This document shows positions 1 to 7,396 of a stretch of DNA of 12,620 nt, piece by piece (positions within the stretch are counted from its first letter, which is position 1; each line of letters starts with the position of its first letter). Position numbers and translations under genes: made by a program. The notes under the pieces were generated by a model, which saw only the letters and a program-made list of their open reading frames with translations, ran no database searches and was not told the DNA's origin. This stretch comes from an uncultured Eubacteriales bacterium (GTDB lineage Bacteria; Bacillota; Clostridia; Monoglobales; Monoglobaceae). The DNA is taken from contig URTH01000039.1 of assembly GCA_900550775.1 (NCBI GenBank), positions 1-12,620 on the forward strand. Direction: 5' to 3'.

Positions 1-204
1 AAAAAAGCGGCCTTTGTCTTTGCTGATTTTTCACAGATCCCGGATTATGCGGCAGAGAGCATCGATCGGCTGTGCGAGGCAAGCCTGATGCAGGGTGTCG
101 GCAATCAGAACTTTGCGCCGATGGCATCGGCAACCCGTGCGGAGGCGGCCGTGGCGGTTTACAGAGTGTATCAATATCTGCACGAAACCGCCAAAGGGGC
201 GTAA
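1..204 (+). CDS. SLH-domain surface protein, C-terminal end (partial)
   Basis: The frame is open from the left edge to TAA at 202-204 and gives 67 residues. Almost all of it is one S-layer homology module: it begins FADFSQIPDYAAESIDRL, has a turn (VGNQNFAPMASATRAEAA) matching the usual G-x-x-x-F-x-P-x-x-x-x-T-R-x-E pattern, and ends in a helix. SLH modules bind pyruvylated secondary cell-wall polymer and hold secreted proteins on the cell surface. Here the module sits at the extreme C-terminus, with only a short tail (HETAKGA) after it. The rest of the protein lies outside the window, so its catalytic or binding part is unknown. The next gene begins 18 bp later behind its own Shine-Dalgarno, so the two are probably co-transcribed. 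Confidence 0.85.
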   Translation, partial: KKAAFVFADFSQIPDYAAESIDRLCEASLMQGVGNQNFAPMASATRAEAAVAVYRVYQYLHETAKGA

Positions 205-205
205 T

Positions 206-213
206 GGAAGGAG
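206..213 (+). promoter_or_regulatory. Ribosome binding site that decides the start at 223
   Basis: GGAAGGAG ends at 213. The ATG at 214 would directly abut it with no spacer, while the in-frame ATG at 223 lies 9 nt downstream, a normal spacing. The 223 start also begins the protein with MKKFMKK, a typical signal-peptide n-region. The true start is therefore taken as 223, not 214. Confidence 0.7.
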
Positions 214-222
214 ATGGTTACA

Positions 223-2886
223 ATGAAGAAGTTTATGAAAAAAGCGGGTTCTTTGGTTACAGCAGCGGCTTTGACGCTTACCATTTTCCAAGTAGCCGGG
301 TTCGGTGCCGCCTCTTCGGCACAGCCGCTCCGCGGTGCCGAGGAGGGACTGCTGCGGCATATTAATGTCATTGAAAGCAGCGTAGATTATAATAAGGAAG
401 TCACTCGCGGAGAGTTGGCCTATGTTGCGGCAAGGGTCTTGGCTGCGCCGGAGGATTCGGCGGCGGAGGTTTGGTTCTATGACGTGACGGAAGAGAATCC
501 TTATTTCGGCGAGATCGGCGCGCTGGTGCAAAGCGGCGTGATTACCGGGGACGGTGACGGTTATTACCGCCCGGACGATGCCGCCACGGAGGACGAGGTG
601 TGCAAGGTGTTTTCGGTCATTCTTGGCTATAAGGAGGTCGGATACTTTGACACGTACCGCAAGGCTGCGCAGCGGGCGGGGTTTACGGACGGCGTAAACC
701 TTGGCGACGGTGTAAGCTACGGTGAGCTTTTGCAGGTTGCATACGATGTTTTGCATACCGAGATGTTTGAGCCGGTTCGCTTTGGCGAGGAGACCGAGTA
801 TCAGTTAAAGGACGGCTACTATGCCATCGAGCGGTATCACGGGCTGGTTCCGCAAAAAGGCGTGGTTGAGGGATGCCTCGGTACCACGCTGATCCGCCCC
901 GATGACAGCATCACCGAGGGGAAAATTGTGATCGGCGGCACCGTATACAATTGTGAAAACGGTGACGCGCTCCTCGGTCAGTCGGTCATCTTTTATACCG
1001 GCCGTGACGGCGGAGATCCGGATCGCAATATCCGTTATATCGTGTCGGATGACAGAATGAACCACATGATGACGATTTCCGGTGACGATGTGATCGGAAA
1101 GACGGGCGGCACGGTGCGTTACTGGAGCAATGATAAGGAACGCACCGTCAAGGTGTCGGAGACTGCCGATGTGATTTACAACGGCATCGCGTACCCCGAT
1201 TACACCGAGGAGGATTTAAAGCCCGGCGCCGGTACGGTGACCCTGATCGATAACAATGACGATAATCTTTATGAAGTGATCATGATTGACGCCGTTACCT
1301 TTGGCGTAATCAAAACGGTTGACACCGAAAACAACATTGTTTTTCTCCGCTACCCGGAGGATGTTACCATCGGTGACGGGCGTGAGGATACCGAAATGGT
1401 CTTTCGCCGCGGCGAGTATAAGGCGCTGCCAAGCTCGGTGACGTCCGGCACAGCGGTGGCGGTGAAAGAAAGCAAAAACCAAGCGGGCACCAAATACATG
1501 ACGGTTTATTTGCTGGAGACCGGCAGCTACGGCGCGGTGGAGAGCATCGGCGAGGATTTTATCAAGGTAGCCGGTGTAACCTACGCGACCAACGGCGCGA
1601 CCGTGACCGATACAAGCAATGCGATCAGACCCGGTGAAAACGTTACGGTATATCTTTATAACGGAATTTGCGGTGTGATTCTTCATCCGGAAAACGATAT
1701 GGATAAGATCGGGTATCTGGTAAACGCGCGCAGGGAGAATAAATCCTTTGCCGGTGTTTTAGAGGTTCAGCTGGTTGATACCAACCGCACGCTTTTGGAA
1801 CTGAAAGGAACCAAGAAAATCATTGTGGACGGAAAGACCTGCACCGACAATGACACGAACACCGTTTTGACAAGCCTGGCGGCGACCGCGGCACAGTCGG
1901 CAAAGCCGGATCCCGCGTATCCTTACGCGCAGCTGGTGCGCTATCGTCTAAACAATGACGGCTGCTTGACGCATCTTGACACGGCAGCTTACAACGCAGC
2001 GGACGAGACAGAAGATTCTCTTCAAAAGCATACATTCAACGAGACCAACAGTCTGACCTATAATGCAAGAAATGCGGCGTGGTTTGACGGTAACAATTTT
2101 GCGTTTACATCGGGTGCGACAGCGCTCGGAACGGTCTGGATGGTTCCTGAAAACGCCCGTGATGAGGCGGACTGGTACCATGCCGGACTGGATGAGTACA
2201 GCTATAAAATGGATGCTTATAACTTTGATAAAGAGTACGCAACCGTTGATTATGTTGTTGCGTATTATACCAAGCCGGAAACGCCGGAGGAGGTTGACAA
2301 AAACCGCTGGGCAGAGGTAATCACCGGGATTGATACGGTTTTAAATGACGAGGGTGAGCAGACCAAAAAGGTATACACCATTGCCGGCGGCGGCACCACG
2401 AGAACCCATACGTTAGATCCGTACGCAGGTGCAGACGCGATTCCGGCTGACTTGGCAATCGGCGATGTGATTCGGGTCGGCTCCAACAAGACCGGTTCTA
2501 CCGTGAATCTTGTGCAGCGTTTTTATCATATCGGCGTAACCCCGTCCAGCCGGAGCTTTAATGCCGGAAACCCGAATGCCCAAGGGGTTCAGGACGACAG
2601 AACCTATATGGCGTTCGGAACCGGACTGTATGTGAACAACGGTATTTTAGGATTTACGACGTCCATCAATGATAAGACGGAAAGCTGTGCGGAACGCATC
2701 AACTTCTTTAACTTTAAGCTTGGCAGTGCGTCGGTATTCGTATATGACAGTGAAAAGTCGGAACCTAAGGTGAAGCAGAGCGATATCAACGATCTTGTGA
2801 CCTGGGAGATGAATCCGGCGACAACGGATCGTGTTGTGCTTTATGCGAAGGACGGTTATCTGCAATTTGTATTGATTGTGAAATAA
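223..2886 (+). CDS. Large secreted SLH-domain protein of unknown function
   Basis: This 887-residue protein has a clear signal peptide: a basic start (MKKFMKKAG), a hydrophobic core, and a likely cleavage after GAASSA near residue 33. Residues about 45-180 look like degenerate SLH modules. The best runs at residues 83-130 and contains GDGDGYYRPDDAATEDE, close to the G-D-G-x-F-x-P-x-x-x-x-T-R-x-E consensus; weaker copies flank it (VTRGELAYVAARVL before, GVSYGELLQVAYDVL after). This suggests anchoring to the wall by the N-terminus. The remaining 700 or so residues are Thr-, Asp- and Gly-rich with alternating beta-type patterns; I recognise no catalytic motif in them. They may be a surface scaffold or binding region. 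The gene lies between another SLH gene and the giant Asp-box protein gene, with gaps of 18 and 16 bp, so one operon is likely. The SLH and export assignment is fairly secure; the function is unknown. Confidence 0.85.
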   Translation: MKKFMKKAGSLVTAAALTLTIFQVAGFGAASSAQPLRGAEEGLLRHINVIESSVDYNKEVTRGELAYVAARVLAAPEDSAAEVWFYDVTEENPYFGEIGALVQSGVITGDGDGYYRPDDAATEDEVCKVFSVILGYKEVGYFDTYRKAAQRAGFTDGVNLGDGVSYGELLQVAYDVLHTEMFEPVRFGEETEYQLKDGYYAIERYHGLVPQKGVVEGCLGTTLIRPDDSITEGKIVIGGTVYNCENGDALLGQSVIFYTGRDGGDPDRNIRYIVSDDRMNHMMTISGDDVIGKTGGTVRYWSNDKERTVKVSETADVIYNGIAYPDYTEEDLKPGAGTVTLIDNNDDNLYEVIMIDAVTFGVIKTVDTENNIVFLRYPEDVTIGDGREDTEMVFRRGEYKALPSSVTSGTAVAVKESKNQAGTKYMTVYLLETGSYGAVESIGEDFIKVAGVTYATNGATVTDTSNAIRPGENVTVYLYNGICGVILHPENDMDKIGYLVNARRENKSFAGVLEVQLVDTNRTLLELKGTKKIIVDGKTCTDNDTNTVLTSLAATAAQSAKPDPAYPYAQLVRYRLNNDGCLTHLDTAAYNAADETEDSLQKHTFNETNSLTYNARNAAWFDGNNFAFTSGATALGTVWMVPENARDEADWYHAGLDEYSYKMDAYNFDKEYATVDYVVAYYTKPETPEEVDKNRWAEVITGIDTVLNDEGEQTKKVYTIAGGGTTRTHTLDPYAGADAIPADLAIGDVIRVGSNKTGSTVNLVQRFYHIGVTPSSRSFNAGNPNAQGVQDDRTYMAFGTGLYVNNGILGFTTSINDKTESCAERINFFNFKLGSASVFVYDSEKSEPKVKQSDINDLVTWEMNPATTDRVVLYAKDGYLQFVLIVK

Positions 2887-2902
2887 GAAAGGGGATACGA
2901 AC

Positions 2903-4669
2903 GTGAAGAAACTAACCGCACTTGTTTTAACATGGTGTATGCTGCTGACGATAGTGCCTGCGTTTACGGTTTCGGTATCGGCGGCAAGCTGGACGGATGG
3001 ATGGACAATGACCGGAAACGGCGCCGCCGTCAAAGACGGAAAGATTCTTTTAAACAGCGCAGCCGGTGAAGTCAAGGCAGTGAAAAACTGGCAGGTCAGC
3101 GGCGGAAAGTTTGACGTCAGCTTTACCATGAAGATTAACAGTCTCAGCGGCAGCAACAATATCCAGATTTGTACGGGTCAGTACCGTGCGATGATGGTTC
3201 CGGGCTCAAGCGGCTTTAAGGTAAGCAGCAGCAACGGTACGATTCTTGCAACCATCAGCTATCCCATCGGGACGGATGTGCACGAATATCGAATTCTTGG
3301 CAATCAAAAGCGGTTTACTGTGCTGATTGACGGATACTATATTCAGGAGTTTGACGCAGAGGTGTACAGCGCAAAGAATTGGATTGAGTTTTGGGGAATC
3401 GGGAACGCCAACAATCCCCTAAATATTGAGATTCATGATTTTGCAATTCACAGTGTGCAGAGCGATGTTAAAAGCGGCATTGACACCACCTATAACGATG
3501 ACGCCATCGATGCCCAGGGTAACATTCCGCCGGGAAATCTTTATGAGGATTTTGAAGACCCCAATAAGGATTATAAAAGATGGCAGCTGCGCGATTCGTG
3601 GAAGATCGAAAACGGCACCATGGGCGCGCTGGCAAAAAGCGGCGCGATCGAGAGAACCAAGACGATGCTGGGCTTTAAGGATGAGTTCCGTCTCACCATC
3701 AAGGCAAAAACAACCACACTTGGCGCAAACTGCGGACTGCAGCTTTTCTGGCCGGGTTATAAAACCTATATGCTGATTAAAAAGGATCGCCTGGATCTGA
3801 CCGTCGGGCAGGGGTCAGTGTCCTCACAGAATTTTGATTCGATCGTGGACGGGAAGTGGCACGAATACACCATCGAGGGCTACAACTACGGACGAAACGT
3901 TCGCTTTTATGTGGACGGCGTGCTGGTAAGTGATAACGAAGCGGCTCCGAATGATCGCACCGATTACCACGTTTATATCTACTGTCAGCCGATTGAGGCA
4001 GAATACAGCGAACTGATTATTGACGAATTCAACTTTGAAACCTGGGATAACAATCTGGAGATTGCAACTCCCTTTGAGGGAGCGGAATATCTGTCGGGAA
4101 GAACGATTGACCTTCAGGCAAAGGTGAGCGGCGACCGCGATATCCCCTATGTGGATTATAAAATCAATGGACAGACCGTGGCAACCGGCAAAGCGCCGGA
4201 TTACAAAGCGGAACTCAGTGGGATTGCCCCCGGCTCCTATATCATGACCGCGTGCTATGAGGATCAGAAAAGCCCGGAGGTAGACTTTACCGTGGTTCCG
4301 GCGGTCGAGGGAAGTCTGAAGATCAGCTACGGCGATGACAAAACGGCTATAGCTGCCGTGGCTTTCTATGATAAATACCATGCGGTATCCTCGGTCGAGT
4401 ATCGGTTAAACGGTAATCTAATCGGTACATCCTACGAAAATCCGTATACGGTGCCGCTTGGCACCCTGCCGGCAGAGGCGGCCACCTTGTCCGCACTTTG
4501 CCGCGATAAGAACGGACTGGTTGTCAGCGAGCTGACCGAAAAGGTGTTCCCGCCGCTGGACGATACGGCGTGCTCGGTGAACTATTCGACAGAGATCGCT
4601 TACACGGTAGAGGGTGACGGCGGCAGCGGCAGTTACGAATTTAAAACGGCAATCACCGTTTGTATCTGA
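2903..4669 (+). CDS. Giant secreted LamG/Ig-like Asp-box protein, N-terminal part (frameshifted)
   Basis: The GTG start at 2903 is supported by GAAAGGGG at 2887-2894, 8 nt upstream. As given the frame encodes 588 residues. A signal peptide (MKKLTALVLTWCMLLTIVPA, cleavage near VSAAS, about residue 28) indicates export. Two concanavalin/LamG-type beta-sandwich domains follow, at about residues 30-190 and 212-388; each has a 'W-x-E/Y-x-I ... V-x-I-D-G' type strand pattern, for example GKWHEYTIEG and VRFYVDGVLV. Two Ig-like modules come next, about residues 392-472 and 473-555 (YKINGQTVATG; VEYRLNGNLIGTSYENPYTV). The last seven residues or so (TAITVCI) do not fit a natural end: the -1 frame continues the domain at once, starting with NGNHRLYLNHTKD. 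This is therefore read as the front of a protein whose rest lies at 4645-7314. Such domains usually bind or position glycans; no catalytic site is visible in this half. Confidence 0.85.
   Translation: MKKLTALVLTWCMLLTIVPAFTVSVSAASWTDGWTMTGNGAAVKDGKILLNSAAGEVKAVKNWQVSGGKFDVSFTMKINSLSGSNNIQICTGQYRAMMVPGSSGFKVSSSNGTILATISYPIGTDVHEYRILGNQKRFTVLIDGYYIQEFDAEVYSAKNWIEFWGIGNANNPLNIEIHDFAIHSVQSDVKSGIDTTYNDDAIDAQGNIPPGNLYEDFEDPNKDYKRWQLRDSWKIENGTMGALAKSGAIERTKTMLGFKDEFRLTIKAKTTTLGANCGLQLFWPGYKTYMLIKKDRLDLTVGQGSVSSQNFDSIVDGKWHEYTIEGYNYGRNVRFYVDGVLVSDNEAAPNDRTDYHVYIYCQPIEAEYSELIIDEFNFETWDNNLEIATPFEGAEYLSGRTIDLQAKVSGDRDIPYVDYKINGQTVATGKAPDYKAELSGIAPGSYIMTACYEDQKSPEVDFTVVPAVEGSLKISYGDDKTAIAAVAFYDKYHAVSSVEYRLNGNLIGTSYENPYTVPLGTLPAEAATLSALCRDKNGLVVSELTEKVFPPLDDTACSVNYSTEIAYTVEGDGGSGSYEFKTAITVCI
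4640..4669 (+). other. Frame break: -1 shift joining the two halves of the giant secreted protein
   Basis: The upstream frame reads GAA TTT AAA ACG GCA and stops at TGA 4667-4669. The frame that carries the rest of the protein is closed upstream by TAA at 4642-4644, so the break must lie between 4645 and 4669. Adding one A to the AAAA run at 4643-4646 gives GAA TTT AAA AAC GGC AAT CAC CGT TTG, a seamless protein junction (SYEFKNGNHRLYLNHTKD). A one-base loss in a homopolymer is the simplest explanation, either as a true mutation or as an assembly error. No X-XXY-YYZ slippery heptamer is in phase here. Confidence 0.8.
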
Positions 4670-7314
4670 ATCACACCAAGGACGCGGTAACGTACCTGAC
4701 CGATCGCGGCGAAGAGAGCTTTTCACCCGGTACCGGGCGGTTTGAGATTATCACCGAGGGGCCGACTGCCGATGTTTACCGCAACGGTCAGCTGGCGTTT
4801 TCGATGATAATGCCGCAGACCAATGAGGTGGGACAGCGCTATGAAGAAAACGGTCTGAACTTTACGGATAAAGCGGCATTCCTGCCGCAGGAGCGCGGAA
4901 ACTATTTTGTCAAGCGGAACGTGACGGACAAAAACGCGGTTTATCACACGTCCGGACTTTCCTACATTCACAATCTGGACTTTGTGGCGGATCGGAGCGA
5001 TGCGGCGCGCATGGTTGTCAACGACGGATATTACCGTACCGATCTGGAACTGAAGGACGGCAAGTTTTATGCCTGGACGACCAAATTCGACTCCAGTGAG
5101 CCGTTTTGCAAGGAACTGGCAAGCGCCTTGGAGGCGGACAACGTGTATTACCGCGTTGAGACGACGGCCGGCATGTCAAGATTATACGGAAACGGCCGCT
5201 GGCTGGCATCTTTCAGAAACATGCACACCTCCGGAGAAAATACCGTTGCAATCAACGTGACGGGCGGTGACGGACTTTCGTATCTTGCCGTTTCGGATAA
5301 CACGGACGTATACCTTTATCGGGACGATTTCAAAAAGACGGCAGAGTTTGACTCGATGAGCTATTTTCAGCTGCAAAACGGCATGAGCGCCTATGTGGAT
5401 CCAAGCAAGGGTACCATGCTGCTGAACGCGCTGGATAAGACGGACGCCATGGCAGAAATCAGCGCCTATGTGGGCGATGCCACCTTGTCCGCTGATGTGA
5501 CGGTCAACGAGAGCAACGGCGGATTCTACTTTTTAACCAACCATTCGACAACCAAGATGTACTCAAAGATCGGATATAACTTTAAAACCGGGAATTATGA
5601 GGTCGTCTACATGAATGAGGGCACGGTATACGAGCCGGGCTGCATTCGGATACCGGGCGATTTCCCGACCGGCGAAAAAGTACATATGGAGCTTCGTATA
5701 CGGATGCTGCCTGCCGGAAGAGAAATTGCGCTTTTGGTAAACGGCGAGCAAAAGATCGTACAGGTCAAAGGCCCGGATCGCCGCGGCAAGATCGGATTTA
5801 TCGCCGATGACGCGGTGGCTTATGTCGAAAACCTCTCCTACCGCGCAGATTCCAGACCGGTGCTTTCTGAGACCGAAACCGTAATGGATAGCACGTATTT
5901 TAGCGCAAGCCATGATCTGATTGATAAAGGCGATGAGGTTGTTGTTGTCGGAGAAAACAAAAAATCCATGACCACCAGTGACGGCGGAAAAACGTGGAAT
6001 GTCAACACCACACCAAAGGAAGGATATAGCTTTAACATCGTTCAGCTAATGGAATCGGACGGCAGCGGCGGATATCGGCGCACCGGCGAGTGTATCTCGG
6101 TTTACCGTGAGAAGGTCGGACAAAACAAGGACGGCGTACCGACCTACGATTATATCACCTACTATTCCAAAGACAACGGCGATACCTGGGAGAGACGGAG
6201 CTTTGTGGACGGCAACGGCGTGGCGGGACGCATTACCATGAACAACCGTATTACACAGGGAAGATCGGGGCGCGTTTACTATGCCTGCTGCGATAATAAT
6301 AACGAGGACTATGGCTACACCTCTATATGGTACACGGACGACAAGGGAAAGACCTGGACGCGGAGTGAAAACGACTTAGATGCCAAAAAACTTGGCTATT
6401 GCATTCAGGAGGTTGTCTGCCTGGAGACCGAAAGCGGTGTTGTCCGCGCATATTTTAGAAACAACATGGGGTTTGTGCACTATATGAACTCCTACGATTA
6501 CGGAAAGACGTGGGATATGGAGCATATCTATCAGACGCCGTTCCTCAGTGCGCTGAACTGCTACAACATCGAGCTGGATCCCTATGACATGAAAACCCTG
6601 TATGCGGCGTGGGGTTATGATAACGCCAATCTTCACGGGATCGATCAGTGGCCGAGAACCCGGTGGGCGCTTGCCAGAAGCTATGACGGCGGCGAAACCT
6701 GGGAGTATCTTGGTACGGTACACGAAAATAACGGCAGCGGTCTTGTTATGATGAATTTAAATGTCGGCGTGACGAAGGATTATATCTTTATGGACGCGTT
6801 TTCAAGCAACGATATGTCAACCGATTCGCAGTCGTGGGGCCGTACCGTCGTGATCGACAAGAAAAAGCTGAAAGGCACCAAGGATTTTGAGCAGCTGCAT
6901 ATGGCAAGCAACGAGCAGATCGAGATTACCTCGCTGATGACAAAGAAGGAGCGGCAGACAAGCATGCTGATCAGCGACAGGGACGGATGCGCGGTGATAA
7001 ACGGTTACCGTATCGAAAACGCGGCGGCAAACGGCAGCGTAGAGGTAGACTGTGCGGCGGCCTTTATCGGTGCGGCGGCAGAGAACAATGCAGACGGCAG
7101 CGTGACGCTAAAGTGCGGTGATTCGGCGGTTGTTCTTCACGATATCTCAGAAAAAGACGGCAGAAAGTACGTGAAAACGGAGACCTTTGCAAAACAGTTT
7201 GGCCTGACGCTGAGCCGGAGGGGCGATACCCAAATCATCGGACAGTCAAACTGGAACGATGCGCAAAAGCAGTGCATGAATACAGCGGCTGCCATGTTTG
7301 CAGAGGAGTTTTAA
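4660..7314 (+). CDS. Giant secreted protein, C-terminal part: LamG-like, five-Asp-box propeller, stalk-like domain
   Basis: The longest open stretch can begin at TTG 4660 (884 residues), but no Shine-Dalgarno precedes it and there is no signal peptide. It is best read as the continuation of the 2903 gene, with the coding frame resuming at 4645. Residues about 1-220 are beta-rich and unassigned. Residues about 225-405 form another LamG-like sandwich (IALLVNGEQKIVQVKG). Residues about 438-681 carry five Asp-box motifs of the S-x-D-x-G-x-T-W type (TTSDGGKTW, YSKDNGDTW, YTDDKGKTW, NSYDYGKTW, RSYDGGETW), the mark of sialidase/BNR-type beta-propellers. Near the end, DGRKYVKTETFAKQFGLTL resembles copper-amine-oxidase N-terminal-like stalk domains. 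A role as an exo-glycosidase or glycan-binding propeller is plausible, but Asp boxes are structural and do not prove sialidase activity. The TAA at 7312-7314 may be premature, because a tail in the +1 frame reaches 7396. Confidence 0.8.
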   Translation: MYLNHTKDAVTYLTDRGEESFSPGTGRFEIITEGPTADVYRNGQLAFSMIMPQTNEVGQRYEENGLNFTDKAAFLPQERGNYFVKRNVTDKNAVYHTSGLSYIHNLDFVADRSDAARMVVNDGYYRTDLELKDGKFYAWTTKFDSSEPFCKELASALEADNVYYRVETTAGMSRLYGNGRWLASFRNMHTSGENTVAINVTGGDGLSYLAVSDNTDVYLYRDDFKKTAEFDSMSYFQLQNGMSAYVDPSKGTMLLNALDKTDAMAEISAYVGDATLSADVTVNESNGGFYFLTNHSTTKMYSKIGYNFKTGNYEVVYMNEGTVYEPGCIRIPGDFPTGEKVHMELRIRMLPAGREIALLVNGEQKIVQVKGPDRRGKIGFIADDAVAYVENLSYRADSRPVLSETETVMDSTYFSASHDLIDKGDEVVVVGENKKSMTTSDGGKTWNVNTTPKEGYSFNIVQLMESDGSGGYRRTGECISVYREKVGQNKDGVPTYDYITYYSKDNGDTWERRSFVDGNGVAGRITMNNRITQGRSGRVYYACCDNNNEDYGYTSIWYTDDKGKTWTRSENDLDAKKLGYCIQEVVCLETESGVVRAYFRNNMGFVHYMNSYDYGKTWDMEHIYQTPFLSALNCYNIELDPYDMKTLYAAWGYDNANLHGIDQWPRTRWALARSYDGGETWEYLGTVHENNGSGLVMMNLNVGVTKDYIFMDAFSSNDMSTDSQSWGRTVVIDKKKLKGTKDFEQLHMASNEQIEITSLMTKKERQTSMLISDRDGCAVINGYRIENAAANGSVEVDCAAAFIGAAAENNADGSVTLKCGDSAVVLHDISEKDGRKYVKTETFAKQFGLTLSRRGDTQIIGQSNWNDAQKQCMNTAAAMFAEEF
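5971..6702 (+). other. Five Asp-box (BNR) repeats marking a beta-propeller
   Basis: Motif cores lie at 5971-5997 (TTSDGGKTW), 6163-6189 (YSKDNGDTW), 6331-6357 (YTDDKGKTW), 6487-6513 (NSYDYGKTW) and 6676-6702 (RSYDGGETW). Start-to-start spacing is 192, 168, 156 and 189 bp, that is 52-64 residues, which fits one four-stranded blade each. In Asp-box families the motif sits in the turn between strands 3 and 4 of a blade and is structural. At least five blades are therefore likely; a sixth could lack the motif. Confidence 0.85.
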
Positions 7315-7396
7315 GAATGATGGACTTATCCCATACATGAATCGGCAGTTGTTTTTGCAGCAATGGATGGATGAGTCGGAAAGAGAGGCAAAATGA
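7304..7396 (+). other. Probable second frame break and hidden 27-codon C-terminal tail
   Basis: Frame 1 ends GAG GAG TTT TAA at 7312-7314. Shifting +1 within the TTTT run (7309-7312) continues as AAG AAT GAT GGA and gives 27 more residues. The tail starts KNDGLIPYMNRQ, goes on LFLQQWMDE, ends SEREAK, and stops at TGA 7394-7396. It looks like real protein (an amphipathic helix after MFAEEF), and its TGA overlaps the permease ATG at 7393 as ATGA, a common translational-coupling arrangement. The simplest reading is one extra T, by mutation or assembly error. A programmed +1 shift is an alternative, since TTT can re-pair with TTT before a stop codon and AGGAG (7304-7308) sits directly upstream. 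Without this tail the gap to the permease would be 78 bp, wider than the 12-18 bp seen between most gene pairs here. Confidence 0.55.

Noticed and set aside
4640..4669. Programmed -1 ribosomal frameshift at TTTAAAAC
   Set aside because: A T-TTA-AAA slippery arrangement would need codons TTA AAA in the reading frame, but the frame here is TTT AAA ACG. A slip on TTT AAA lands on the TAA stop at 4642-4644, and four A are too few for typical transcriptional slippage.
5641..5655. C-I-R-I-P resembling the sialidase F/Y-R-I-P motif
   Set aside because: It lies inside the third LamG-like domain, about 110 residues before the first Asp box, and continues as ordinary LamG-type sequence (GDFPTGEKVHMEL). 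It is probably a coincidence, so sialidase activity is not claimed.
7337..7396. A 19-codon leader-peptide gene (MNRQLFLQQW...) ahead of the permease
   Set aside because: It has no convincing ribosome site, and the same frame is open further upstream as the natural continuation of the giant protein, so it is better read as that protein's shifted tail.
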